Below, piece after piece: positions 1-12,355 of a stretch of DNA of 64,000 nucleotides. A program made the translations under genes and the position numbers. The DNA lies in contig VYZI01000083.1 of the NCBI GenBank assembly GCA_013397695.1, positions 806,001 to 870,000 on the forward strand, given 5' to 3'. Source of the stretch: Centropus unirufus (taxonomy: Eukaryota; Chordata; Aves; Cuculiformes; Centropidae). How positions within the stretch are numbered: position 1 is the first letter of the stretch; every line of letters starts with the position of its first letter. Below the pieces are notes generated by a model that was not told the origin of the DNA, made no database searches, and worked only from the letters and a program-made list of their open reading frames with translations.

Positions 1-258
1 CTCCTGTGGTCATGCAGACAATGAACGAGAAAGCCCGTTGCTTACAATTTTCCACTTACACCGACTTATCGGTTGATGGCAGATGGTTTGGGGGAATCTT
101 GGGCAGAAAAGAGCCACCGCTAATGTCACCGCCGTATCCTGAACTTTAGTCTTTCCCACTGCATGTTATTTGAGAGCAAAACATGGACTCCAGAGCAGCA
201 GAGCAGCCTGTCTGAGCAATGAGAGCAGCTTTTCTCACCAGGAGAGATAAATCAAATA
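1..258. other. Unique non-coding sequence left of the gap
   Basis: This is ordinary mixed-composition sequence ending at the assembly gap. I see no exon, repeat family or RNA gene in it. Apparent long reading frames here exist only because unknown bases in the gap cannot contain stops. Confidence 0.6.
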
Positions 259-974
259 NNNNNNNNNNNNNNNNNNNNNNNNNNNNNNNNNNNNNNNNNN
301 NNNNNNNNNNNNNNNNNNNNNNNNNNNNNNNNNNNNNNNNNNNNNNNNNNNNNNNNNNNNNNNNNNNNNNNNNNNNNNNNNNNNNNNNNNNNNNNNNNNN
401 NNNNNNNNNNNNNNNNNNNNNNNNNNNNNNNNNNNNNNNNNNNNNNNNNNNNNNNNNNNNNNNNNNNNNNNNNNNNNNNNNNNNNNNNNNNNNNNNNNNN
501 NNNNNNNNNNNNNNNNNNNNNNNNNNNNNNNNNNNNNNNNNNNNNNNNNNNNNNNNNNNNNNNNNNNNNNNNNNNNNNNNNNNNNNNNNNNNNNNNNNNN
601 NNNNNNNNNNNNNNNNNNNNNNNNNNNNNNNNNNNNNNNNNNNNNNNNNNNNNNNNNNNNNNNNNNNNNNNNNNNNNNNNNNNNNNNNNNNNNNNNNNNN
701 NNNNNNNNNNNNNNNNNNNNNNNNNNNNNNNNNNNNNNNNNNNNNNNNNNNNNNNNNNNNNNNNNNNNNNNNNNNNNNNNNNNNNNNNNNNNNNNNNNNN
801 NNNNNNNNNNNNNNNNNNNNNNNNNNNNNNNNNNNNNNNNNNNNNNNNNNNNNNNNNNNNNNNNNNNNNNNNNNNNNNNNNNNNNNNNNNNNNNNNNNNN
901 NNNNNNNNNNNNNNNNNNNNNNNNNNNNNNNNNNNNNNNNNNNNNNNNNNNNNNNNNNNNNNNNNNNNNNNNNN
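259..974. other. Assembly gap (716 unknown bases)
   Basis: The sequence is a continuous run of N. The right edge opens directly into a GGGAT pentamer array, so the gap was probably caused by a longer, hard-to-sequence tandem repeat. The true length may differ from the N count. The left edge is non-repetitive AT-rich sequence. Confidence 0.99.
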
Positions 975-1003
975 GGGATGGGATGGGATGGGATGGGATG
1001 GGA
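975..1003. repeat. (GGGAT)n pentanucleotide microsatellite at gap edge
   Basis: Five full GGGAT units are followed by GGGA, with no interruptions. Each unit has a run of three G's separated by AT, so the visible part already holds six G-triplets with two-base loops. That arrangement is favourable for a G-quadruplex on the plus strand. The array is cut off by the gap, so its real length is unknown. Confidence 0.95.
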
Positions 1004-3237
1004 GCTTCTGCTACTCCCCAGGGTGTGAGCAGCACCACACATGGAGGGTGAAGCCCAGGGCAGGGCAATGCACCTTCACAGCTACGGACAAGCCCAGGTT
1101 TTCTCTTTGTGGGTAGCTTTTCTTGTTGTGTTGTTGGGTTTTTGATACACAGCAACATCCTGAGCAAAACTTCTTAAGAGCAGCAAGGAACTGCCTCAAA
1201 CAATAGATCTCATCTCTGCTACAAAAACTTCTGAACCTAATTACAGTGTTTCCGTGTTCCCCTGTGATTTAAATTCCAACTCAATGGTTTAAGAACGATG
1301 CTGAGGGCTTCACACACTGAGGGGTTTTGCATAATTCTTGAGCATATTTAAACCACATCTCTGCAGCAAGCAGTCATACTTAAATATGTAGGCGTACAAG
1401 TGAATTTCACTGCTCTCCCAGGCAGAGAACATGAAAGAGCCACAAACAGCATTACCATCACACTGTAGAACTCTGCCGGATGTGCAATCCCATTTTGCAA
1501 ACCTGGACTTCTCCTCTCAGAATGGTTTTAGCCCAAGCAAAACCACTTCTATTCACACTAAGAGGCTGGTTTCACACTTTCAGATGACTCCCTACTTTTG
1601 TCATTGTTCAACGTTGTGTAGGGCTTTGAATTCTTTCTCTGGATTGGGGCAAATCTGTGCTGACTGGAGGTAAATGAACTGCAGAGAGTGATTGTGTAGG
1701 AAAAGAATGGATTAGAGTTTGTAAATTCTCTTGGCCCAGCCACTGCCCAGGCCGCATAGTCTGTGCTTTAGGCAGGACTGGATTTAGAGAGGTTTGGAAT
1801 CCCTGAACAGCCTGCATGTCCAGGCAATCCAAACCATTTTCCCAGTATCACTGGCAGGCTGCAGGGATGCTCTGCAGGGCTGTGCCAGGACCCCAGCACC
1901 AAGCCCAAGTGCTCATTTTCCTGATTCAGGGCTGCAGCTGGGCTTTCCCTGGGACATTCAGGAACGAAATCAGAGCCTGCATGGTTTTGTACTGGAACAA
2001 AAGACTATTTACATACAGAATTTGCCAATTGTCAAATTCGAGCTGGAGGCTCCGAGGAGATTTTTAACATGACCAGGAGGAGGTTATTATTGCAGTCAAT
2101 TTTTTCAAGAAATTGTGAAACATGCATTATCAATATTTAATGTGAGCAGAAATAGAGCTGTTTTGTACTAAAATTCACATACACAAATCGACACTGAAGG
2201 AGGCTCTTTTGCCTCCTGAAGGATTTTAGAAAGGCTATGTCAGAGCACCAATCACCTCTACTAAGGTTTTTAAGACAGAAGGTAAATATTTACTGTAAAA
2301 TACTAATAATTTGCTTACACATAGTAAATGCTCTAAACAACTGTCATATGCTTCTGTTTCCCTCCAGAGAAGAAGTCATTTTATGTCTAAAAATAAAGAT
2401 ACAGAAGGTATTGGAAAAAATTGGTGGTGCAGTGCTGGGTCTTTAGAACACTTGCATTATTGTTAACGATGGGACAGATCCTGCATTTCTTACCAAAGTA
2501 GAAAACCCCACTGAAGTCAATGCCTTCCCATTTACCAGACCTGGAGTATTAGCCAGGATACAAAGGGCACTGGGGACAGGACTGGAGACAGCTTGAGCTT
2601 ACAGTGGTGCCTGACATTGTCTGGGAAGGACACTGACACCTGCACGAAAGGCTGCTGCAGCCCAAGGCGATACAAGGTTAACTCTGAGTGTTTGGGATGT
2701 TCTAGATTCACAAAATTCACACAGTCCAAACCACAAGGCAACAATTATTTCATTCCAGAGCAAGGAAGACAGAGTGGCATTCTGAAGTGGTTTCTTCTAT
2801 GACAGAATTACCGTTTGCTTGCTTATCCTTCTCCTGCTTTCCCATGAGCTCAGGAGAGAGTGAGGAAGGAAAAACAAGGCTGGAGCAAACACGTCAGTTT
2901 TTCTGGTGCACCAAACCAACCAAGCCCTATTTCAGCTGTCAAAGGCAGTGTGGGGGATGCTATGATTGTCATTAGAACAAGGAAAGGCTCTTTGTCCAGC
3001 CACGTCCTGAGCACACCGCTGATATTATTGAATATTTTTGCCTTATGACTCATAACACATCACTATTGTACACTACACAAGATACACACCGTACAAAATA
3101 TACAAAAGGCCCAGTCTTGAAAGATAGGACGATTATATACACAGCAATGTATTAAAGGTCTAAAAGAGCAGATTGCAAGTAGTTTTATGTGTTTGCTTTT
3201 TTGCCATTGCTTTGGGTTTCTGTAGGGTTTCTGTTTC

Positions 3238-3252
3238 TTTTTTTTTTTTTTT
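3238..3252. repeat. T15 homopolymer
   Basis: Fifteen consecutive T's are visible. No adjacent retroposon body was recognised, so I do not call it a poly(A) tail of a minus-strand insertion. Confidence 0.9.
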
Positions 3253-5990
3253 ACCTTGGGGGTGATTACATATGTCTTCTTTCAAAATAAGAAACCATAA
3301 AAGAGAGGAGAAATTGCTAGCAGAAGCAAAATGAAATGGGTAGCAGAGAGCATAGTGGAGGTCTCCTAGGTAAGGATGCTTTCTTCCCTAAATCTTTTTA
3401 GTCTGAAGCTTCCAGTACCAAGGGAAAGAATCCAGGGCCAGCTTTGCAACTGCATCTCTGAGCATTGTCTGACAGCAGCGTTATGACAGAAAGGCTTGTT
3501 GCAAGCTGCCAAATGAGGAACCAGGATAACTACCTGAACCAAAGATGCTGCAGAACAACTCCTGGGTAATGGAGTTTGATAATCCATGCTGTTCTTTTCA
3601 TGCCGTGTGATGCAGTATTGCCCTAGAACTGCTGGAACAGTGGTCACAATGCCATGGGACCTTCCTTCCACGTGAAGATCAGCCACGCTGATGTGCACAA
3701 CAATGCCCACTCAGTGCAAACTTTCCCTGTTGTAGAATTTCTTGCTTGAAATAGCCTGCAGTAAAGCTGGGGTTTATTTGTCTTTCTCAATTATCATAGA
3801 CCACTGCACGCAGTAATCCTTTCATACATTCTTTTAATTAGGTTGTAAAATGTGACCGGTTCCTTTCTGAAATGTATATTTATCCAATTAAGAAATACAT
3901 AAGTACGAGTATTTATCATTAATTATTATTTCATAGATACAAGGTAGGCATTTGCATTTTATTACTTGCCATCAATAAGCCAAGAAAATGCAAAGTCAAA
4001 TTCATCTCCCTGCAGAGTTGCACCTAGCCTAAAATTTGGCTCATGCTAGGCATCACAATTAAATAGATGGATTTAAATAGTAGGGGGCAGCTGTGTGATA
4101 AATCTGGTCCACGTTTAGGTTGCTGGGTTGTTAAAGAAAAACACCAAATGCATTGTACATGTTGTTTCTGGGACACTGAACAGCACTGCTCATGTCTCAC
4201 TCCAGACTAGCTAAAGCACAACCTTGTATTTCTAGGGTCACAGACTAAAGTTAGCCGTGTATGTTGAACAATGTCAGCTGGGGGTCTTTTTGTGGCAGTA
4301 AAAACTCAGGAGTAGGCACAGCCACGCTGAGAACAAAAAGCTTATTTCCTTCTGGGAAACAACGTAAGCAATCCTGACCAAAAGCTGCACCCAGACCGGT
4401 CGGACTGGCAAGCAAAGTTGTCTGTCTTTTGGGGGAATGTCAGAATAACTGGGATTCATTGAATTCCATCTGCTGGTTTAATCATCAGTTTCCCCAGTAA
4501 AGACCAGGCACTGGCAGGGACATGATGAGAACACTGACTGATTTCTCCCTTCTGTGGCTCTAGCAGTGTAACAGCAGGAAAGCGCTGCTAGAAGGACTTA
4601 ATAAACCTCGTGTTATGAAGTTAAAGCCTTGTCTGCACACAACAGTTCAATTTCTTTAATTATGCCATAAATTGTATTGATAAAAATGTTCCTTTGCTGC
4701 TATCACAGACTCTCAAATATTTATTATAACATACTCAGCCAGTCTGAGGGGCCTTCACAGTGCAATGACTGAAAACACATAAAATGAAAAATGCTGTGAT
4801 CACATTGTGGAAGGGAATCATGCTGAACTGAGCCCTTGCAGTGAAAGTTTCCCAGTTAGCACAGACAGGGAAGAGTTCTGCTGCAGAAGGCAGCGCAGAG
4901 AAAGCAGAATGAGGTTTTGAGAGATGGGTAGAAGATCAGGTAAAACAACACATCAAAACTAATCTAGTTTTCACTTCCTAAACAATGGAGCATGACACGC
5001 AAAGCTTTCTCTTGGTTGCAAGACAGGGAAGCCCACAAAAGCACTGGAAGACTGGCATCCTTGGAAAATTAAGAAGCCACCCAGCAGTGTACAGTTTAGG
5101 CTTGAATCCTAGGCAGTGGCAGCCTAGTGCGTCTTAAACTCAGCTTCCTAACAGAGACAGGCAAGAAGTGACAAAGGGGACTGGCAGGGTAAGCTGTGGC
5201 TGCCATAGGTTACAAGATGATTCACTGAAAGATGGAATATGTAATATAACCATGTTCTCTCTCTGGAATTTAACAAAATAGGGTATGCAGCGTGCTTGAG
5301 AACTCAGCCAAGTGCCAGCTGATAATAACGAATTTGTAACATGGGCATTCAAAATCTTTTTAGCATCTTCAAATTGTTAAAGTGCTTCATTTTAAGAACG
5401 AGTTTTATCAGCCTCTCTCAGAAACAATACTGTCAATACCACAGGGCAAACAGACTACCATGAAACATGTCGGTTTATAGGCAGTCTGGACACAATCCTA
5501 TTGTTAAGTCAAAGATTCACATTATTTTCCTCCAAGACTCAGTATTTGGGTTCCATGGATTCAGGGGAATCAGAGATGGCACCAAACACTGACCTAACAA
5601 ACTTCCTAATGATGACATTTGCTGTATCATAAATCAAAATGAAATTAATACAATGTTTGATACCTTGGATATTTACCACTAACATTAGTCACAGACATAA
5701 ATACTCTGAAGAAAAGGAATCTTGTTGACGTGTCCTGCTTTTACTGGATAAGAGTCTGCACTTCTCAGATATTTGCTCTTCCAGTGGTATCAACTATACT
5801 CTTACAGAATAAAGAAATATGTGAGAAAGGGTGTATTTGATAATGTTCTCCTAGAGACTGTAACATGATCCAGTTCTTGGCTGGCTGCTGGGCTGGCAGA
5901 ACCCGTTGGAGCCCTGCTATTCACACCAGCTAAGGGCACAGCTGAGTACCAAATTTTCACCCTGGGCAATGACAAGTGGTTGTTTGCAAG

Positions 5991-6113
5991 GTGTCAGCAG
6001 CTCTTCCTGTGCAAGCAGAGGTCATGGATGAGCAGCAGTTGGTTCTTCCTGCACTCATGGATAGAAATGTGGGGCGCTTAAACGAAGAAGCGGAACTCTA
6101 CCCCAGTACTCAG
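5991..6113 (+). other. Candidate exon with strong start context and splice donor
   Basis: An open frame runs through this segment and ends at CAG followed by GTAAGG, a near-ideal splice donor. An in-frame ATG at 6024 has G at -3 and G at +4 (strong Kozak context). From that ATG to the donor there are exactly 30 codons, beginning MDEQQLVLPALMDRNVGRL and rich in charged residues. A weak acceptor (GCAAG) precedes position 5991. I do not recognise the peptide. It could be a first coding exon, a long non-coding RNA exon or chance. No partner exon was identified. Confidence 0.2.
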
Positions 6114-6921
6114 GTAAGGTTGGTGGGGTCTAGTCTTTCTGGTCAACTTGAGCGCATTTTGGACTTCAATGGCTGTTGTGCAATGCTTGTATTAGTAACA
6201 ACTCCCTGCATCACCACAGGATCCTTTTGCACTGGGGAACAGCATTCATACACTCCTCAGTACCATGATACTTTCAAAAACATCATTGGACACTTCATTT
6301 TTATCATTTACCCATGGCTAATTACATCCCCATACCTTGGCAGATCTAATGTTTAACAACAGGGATTCAATAAAAGAATTGTATTCAATTTGGGCTCTGA
6401 GGCTAACAGGTTAAATCAATGTAGTTTTAAGAAAATACATCCTATGTCAATGGGATAAAGATACCAAATAGAGGTGGGAAGGGAAATGAGTCTTGAAAGG
6501 TTTCTGAACCAACAGAAGAGAATGGCAGGATTTGGCCAAAGATGGGAAATAGCACAAATACTTGATATAAATGCTCCAACTTAAACAAAAAAAAACGTCT
6601 TAAAACTTTGGAAAATGTGGTTTAGCAGGTGATGATCAAAATGCAGAATAGAATTCTAAAAAAACAACCTTTCATGTGCTGGCTTATAAGAACAGTAAGA
6701 GCAGTACTTGGAACTTACATCTAAAAGGTATTTTCCCTCCACTTTCCATTTGAGCTGGATTTTCTCCTTGCCTGCAACTTAGACCAAGGTTTAGTCTCTT
6801 TGCAAAAGTTTTAATTCTCTACTTTTGGTTCATTTCTTTTGAAAAGAAAACAAAAACCACACGAGTCTTTCTGAAAGCATATTTGGGGGAAATAAATATT
6901 GCTATGATTACATCTCCATAT

Positions 6922-7071
6922 ACCCACCCTCCCTGGAGGGTTGCAAGGCCAGGGTGGATGGGGCTTTGAGCACCCTGAACCAGTGGGAGGTGTCCCTGCC
7001 CATGACAGGGGTTGGAACTGGATGGGCTTTGAGGTTCCTCCCAACCCAAAGTGTTCTATAATTCTATGATT
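6922..7071 (+). mobile_element. CR1 LINE, 3' end fragment
   Basis: This is a severely 5'-truncated CR1 non-LTR retrotransposon. The visible blocks in order are CCCTGGAGG, the GGATGGGGCTTTGAGCACCCTG block, GGGAGGTGTCCCTGCCCATG, GGTTGGAACTGGATGGGCTTTGAGG, CCAACCCAAA, and the octamer-like terminal repeat ending TTCTATAATTCTATGAT. CR1 typically ends in short ATTCTATG repeats rather than poly(A), as seen here. Only the 3' untranslated region remains, so it cannot move. The minus-strand open frames overlapping it are shadows of the repeat. Confidence 0.95.
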
Positions 7072-9600
7072 CCAATGAATCCTGAAAACAAAATGCATGT
7101 CCCAGGAAAGCAAAGGGATTGATCCCTTCCACTCTCCTCCCTGAACAGTAAGGAAGTTACACCCTCCTAATAGGCAGCATCAGGCTTTATGTGCTGTGTT
7201 TGAGGGTTCAGACTCCTACTTTGATTCCTACAATGAGAGATAAGCAGTATTTAGCTATCTATTTTAAATGAAAGAATGAGCAAGATTAGCCACCAGAACC
7301 TAGAGATAGTGCCCTGGCCCAGCACCTCTGAACTGAAACATGTACAGACCAAAATCTCCTTCTAAGGGGAAAGGATTGCTTGCTCAGCCCAAGCAACTTT
7401 ACAAATTAGATATTCATTGCTGCCTGTGTTTTTGGAAACTACAATTAATTAAGCACAGCATATGTACACTTAACACACAGAGACTGTGCTTTCTGAGGAA
7501 GGGAGCCACCAAGCAGCCAGAACTGAAAAACACAAGGGCTCATTAAAAGCATTACTGTAGTGTTTGATTGGTCAAGGCACTGAAAAATGTCGTTATTCGA
7601 GTTTTCAGGCTTATCTATTCATTATAATAGATTCAAATACTCCTAGCTAGCTGTGGCTAGTTTGACATCCTTTGACTTTCTGGCTGCAGAGTGGTCCAGT
7701 TTCAAAAAGAATATTTTACATTCTGGTGTCTCCTAGGTGTCTGTTACTTCCTTTATTCTTTCACTCCTTCTTTCTCCCATCTCCCTATCCCGACCTTTCA
7801 CCAATGCTCCTAAGCGCACAACTGAGTCAGAGGACCTGGAGCTGAGAGCTAGATCTTCAAAGAACAGGAGCAAGGCTTAGAAAGTGCACAAGAGAATCCG
7901 GATCAAAACGACACCTCTCTCCTCAGCTCTTTCAGCCCCTGTCTCAGGGTGCAGCATGTCTGAAGTGTGTTCCCAGGGACCAAATCTTTTTTCTCCTGGT
8001 ACAGATTTAATCACTGGAATTTATCTATGAATTCTACTTCTGAATTACAGGTGATCTAGCCCATCCATCACAACAAAATCTTTCTTCCGGTCAAACCATT
8101 GGTGTCTGAAGCATGAGTTGTGGGATCTACCTTTCACTGGATTCATGAAGTGCTCAGGTGCTTTGGCATATGACTGGTAATATTCCTAACAGCAAAAAAA
8201 TAAAAAATAAGTGGCAATAAGGACCTTGCGGTAGTCAATGGAGCCTATCAAACCCCATTAACTGAAGTAGCATGAGTTTCAGCTCCATGTTCCACCACAC
8301 GTAACACACCTTCACCAGCTACCCAACACATGCAAAGAAGAAGTGAAAGGCTGTAAAGTGCTTGAGTACATCCCAAGGCAAACTGTAAATGCACGTGCTC
8401 TGTGGAGATACTTATTTTCTCTTTCTGCTCTAAGAAGAATCAGCTGCTAAAATTTTACTCTTCTGTATCTGAGGTAAAGAGTTACTGGTGGCTTTCTACA
8501 TTTTATTAAATTTCCAGTAGTATTTTTCAACCATTCTGTGACACAGTTTCCGTGAAGAAAGGATTGTGAAGACTTAGCTCCTGGCTCATCTCTGATGAGA
8601 CCAGTGATGCCAAATTTAGTCTCTAAGCAAATTACCTGCAGAGTTTTCTATTCTCAAGTTTATTCCACAGCCACTGCTGTGTTTTTCACCATTCACACTG
8701 CATTTTATTCTATTCTACTTGGAGTTAAGACTTTTCTTTAAGTTTTAGTGCCCCATCAGTACGTTTTATCATTGGAGTAAAAACCTTCTAGAACTAAGGT
8801 TACAACAACTAGAATAACAGAGGAAAGTATGCTAAATCCTGTCAATCAAGAGTGTTCCTGTATAGTTACCCAAGAGCTGGAGATTACAATGTTGTTTGTC
8901 AAATAAGCCACAGTTTTTGTCTGTTTGTACATGGATGGGGAATCTCTGGTATCTCTCACAATGCAATCTGAGAAGCATGTGTTGCTGCTTTTCCTTTTCA
9001 TTCATACCCAGATCAGTGTTACAACATCTTAACACAGGTCTCAGAAGCCAAGTAGTCCAATGAAGTGATCCTTTGGCTCAGAGTCAGAAACTTCTAAGTG
9101 TGGCTCTTACAAATGCATCCCATCCGTGTGTGCTTTCAGGCCCATCGCTAACCCAAACCACCTCACCCTCCTTATTTACAGAACTAGGGAATAACAACAT
9201 TTTTCATAGTTTTGCAGAGTTCTTTGAAATGCATGCCTTGAAAAGTTCATAGAAGCATTTGATAATAACAATTACTATTGTTACTTAAGATGTAGGAAAA
9301 CTAAGAACAGTCACTAGTTAATATTTAAAAGGCAGCATGATTTTTTTTATCTCCAGGGCATGAGTTAGGATGCTTTTGACCTCCTCTCATAATTTGTTAT
9401 GGAAGAAAATATTTCAAACAAAATGTGGCAGAAATAGTTGTGGCATGGCCTTTTTCCAGTATAAACACTTGCATCTTGCTTACTTAAAATTCACTGAATT
9501 GCGTAAGTTATTCTTCAGTGCATGCTCCATGTTATTGTGGGTTGTCATTGAAAAATGCCTACAACTGCTATTTGTTACAGCAGTTATTTACATTTTACAG
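7072..9600. other. Unique non-coding DNA
   Basis: No gene or repeat family was recognised. A pyrimidine-rich tract occupies about 7746-7800. Several short open frames are present, none with a recognisable domain or a convincing splice context. Confidence 0.6.
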
Positions 9601-10140
9601 TAGCGTGTAGTCAAATCCGGCTCTCAGTGCCCATACAAACCCATGACTGCCATGCAAGCACAGGAAAAGGAGTGGGGTTTCCCAGTGGTGATCAAAGTCA
9701 GCAGCCATTAAATTGGATTCTATGATGATCCTCCATGAAAAAAAGGATGAAAGGGGGAAGGGGGCATAGGTCTGAAGAGTGACCACTAGCACATCCTGAA
9801 GTATGGGGTCCTCTTTGATGTGCCCCTGGTGCAACGTTATGAAGCTGAAGTGCTTCTGCGGCCTTCAGCTGGTCCTTTATCACATGCAGAAACTCACCAA
9901 GTGGCCATAAAGGAGCCTGAGGTTTATGACCACAGCCACGCATGCACCATACATCAAGTTCAGGTCATAGGTGCTCATCATGGAGCTGCCACGAAGCTCT
10001 TCTGGCTCAATGTTTGTGGTTAACTACTGGACCAGGCTCACTACAGCCCAAGAACCAGCCTGTGGTTACCCTGGAGTGCAACACTGGCAGCTGAGCTCAC
10101 GTTGGTGGGGGCAACCGGCAGGACTTGTGTGGGCATCGGT
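9601..10140. other. Unexplained GC-richer block, possible degraded insertion
   Basis: This block of about 540 bp is visibly richer in G and C than its AT-rich flanks and has fairly abrupt edges. Overlapping open frames lie on both strands: minus 9595-9834 and 9698-9943, plus 9820-10023 and 9971-10159. Another minus-strand frame gives a hydrophobic stretch (MMSTYDLNLMYGACVAVVIN) before two stops, and the three minus-strand frames would have to be joined by frameshifts. That pattern would suit a decayed processed pseudogene or an old unclassified repeat, but I do not recognise the protein. A chance GC-rich patch is also possible. Confidence 0.25.
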
Positions 10141-11199
10141 AAACAACAACTCTTCTTAAAATAACAAGTATTGCCTCATCACCTTTGAAATTTATGATTT
10201 CAGTAATAATCTCATCTACTGCCTTTAAAAGGCAATGCTCAGAGATAAGCAGGATTTACCTGCTCATTTTGCCTTTGCAGCATGGAAGAAGCAGTGGAAG
10301 CAATATGAGCTGCAGATAGATGTGTTTTATCACATGGGGAGCCATCAAGACACTCTTTGAGAAGAAGAGACCATATGCGGGCTACGACAGCATGATGTAT
10401 GAGTCACATTGCTGAAATCAACTCCTGGATTCAACAGTGCCATCTGAAGGGACAAAACTATTATTTTCTTTAGCCATTCAAGCAAGGGAAACATACTGAC
10501 TCAATTGCCAGCCCAGCTACCAGGAGGAAATTGTGTGCTCCTTTTAGTATTCAAGTCATTGTTCTATTGCCTTATTCATACGAAATTCAGCATCTTTTTT
10601 GAAAACAGAAAAACAATGACTTTGTCTCCATTTTAATTTTGGAAGAAGTCCAAATTAAGGCTGTTATGAGAGATAAATGATATAATGGGAGCTGCATGCA
10701 ATTTACTGTAAAAAAAATGAACAAGCAAAATGACCTCGCAAATGTTTGCATTTTTCTTTTTTGAACTTACTGAAATTTTAATGTTCTAGGTAGTGAAGTC
10801 AAGTTTCATATTCAGCTTTCCTGTTAATGTCGACATGCACATGACAGGTTCCAACTAAGCAGAAAAATAGGACATTAGGATACCAACCTAGCATTCCATT
10901 ATTATCAAGAATAAATGAACTCAACTTACACCGAGGTTCTACATTAACTATTTCCAGAAGGCACTCCTGTGTACAGCATCCACTGGAGTTTGTCTGACTG
11001 ACAAATACTGGATGTTCCAGCAGTGAAAAGAAACTCTGGGAGCTTCTAGTATTCTGAGGCTGCAATCGTGAACAAAATCATACTGGAAGCATTGGTAAAA
11101 CCTGGGCTACTGGGCCCTATGAACACAAACCTCTTGAGTGGTGAAGTCTGCCAGCTCAGAGCAAAGGTCATCTTCAGTTTTGCAGCTTCATGCTTTTAA

Positions 11200-11330
11200 C
11201 CCTATGTAAGCCAATCACATTCACATTAAGAGATGAACATATTATGTTAATGAGTATAATTGCTCTAATGAACATTCCTTCAAGGAATCTTTATTCTTGA
11301 TTCTTTAATTGGATTTTGTCATGGGAAACC
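11200..11330. promoter_or_regulatory. Candidate conserved non-coding element
   Basis: The sequence is AT-rich and non-repetitive with several TAAT/ATTA cores, including TTAATGAG and CTAATGAAC, and the near-palindrome ATTCCTTCAAGGAAT. This resembles vertebrate developmental enhancers, but the call rests on sequence style only. Cross-species conservation was not measured. Confidence 0.2.
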
Positions 11331-12345
11331 AATGGAAAATGGTTTGAAAAGCTCAATCAACCCCTTCAGGGCAATCGCAGACCTCACCAGACTGGCTTTC
11401 AATACTAGCTCTCTGATTTATTCCCAGACTCACTCTTGTCTGTGGTCATCATTTCACTGGGACTTCTATACCTTTTCCAAATTCTTCATTTACTTTCAGA
11501 TAGGGACTTCAAAACAAACCCAATCACACCCTGTAATCAAATTTTACATCTGAAGCCCTCTGTATTTCTTCCCAGACCGACTATCTGGATTCAGAGGCTG
11601 GTGGTATTGGTTTGGCAGACCATCCTTGCCGTATCATCTCCCGAACGAGAAGGGGAAAACATGAAAACATCACAAATGTCACAGCCTGCCTGCACAGGAC
11701 TGCAGTACTGTGACCAGCCAGGGACTACCCTGGTCACTATAGATGCTATATGTTGCAGTAAAAGGAACAATTGCTACAGCTGGTACTTACTGTTTTCTGT
11801 CATACATTCCTGTTTCACATTCTTGATCCATCATGATGAGGCACATTTCTAAGGCCACACTCCAATAGATTATGGCACCCCCAGTATCATGCACAAACCA
11901 CGAGTTTCTAATGGCCAGCAAGCTATTTGGCCCAACCCCTGGGTTTTTAATACGCTTTTTTAACTTAACATGCCTGAACACTGCACTGGGGTGTCCAAAG
12001 GCCAGGGGGCTGCCAGCCCTGGATCCAGGTGCTAGGCTGACAGGCCCGACAAGTCCCAGAGTTCACAGCTCTCGCCATTGTGTGGTTATTTCAGTCCATC
12101 AACACTGACAAGGGAACCATGGGAAGCACTCAGCAGGGACCTGTGCAGTCCCACCGAGGGCCCAGCACTGATTTATGGTGATTGACAACCGTCCACGATT
12201 ATGAAAACTGGCATCTGGTACAGCATCTATTGTTCATGCCCACAGAACTGGGCATGGAGGAATCATTTTCCCTTGCAGTATTCCTAAAGGTTTGCTGCTC
12301 TTAGCTTTATTCAAAGAAACCTAAGGCCTCAGGAAAATGATGCAG

Positions 12346-12355
12346 TATATATAAA
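12346..12355 (+). promoter_or_regulatory. TATA-box-like sequence
   Basis: TATATATAAA is followed immediately by CGCGG, giving a TATA element with a GC-rich 3' flank, a pattern seen at TATA promoters. No downstream gene was recognised, so it may be a chance AT-rich match. Confidence 0.15.

Larger units (their letters stand above)
1004..6921. other. Unique non-coding DNA, no gene recognised
   Basis: The stretch is AT-rich and has no recognisable repeat family. It contains a 15-base T tract at 3238-3252, a partial CTCF-like core near 4077-4090 and one exon-like segment at 5991-6113 (listed separately). The longest open frames, such as the minus-strand frame at 3366-3710, have no recognisable domain and are consistent with chance. 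Confidence 0.6.

Noticed and set aside
146..1167. Long open frames spanning the gap on both strands
   Set aside because: They are open only because N's cannot be read as stops. The flanking translated parts include the pentamer repeat.
6811..7113. Minus-strand frames of 100 and 76 codons
   Set aside because: They overlap and read the wrong strand of a CR1 tail, so they are shadows of the repeat.
9711..9735. GATTCTATGATGATC resembling a CR1 terminus
   Set aside because: The upstream sequence lacks every other CR1 tail block, so the short match is likely chance.
11436..11852. 138-codon plus-strand frame
   Set aside because: No recognisable domain or supporting signals, and another frame is equally open alongside it.
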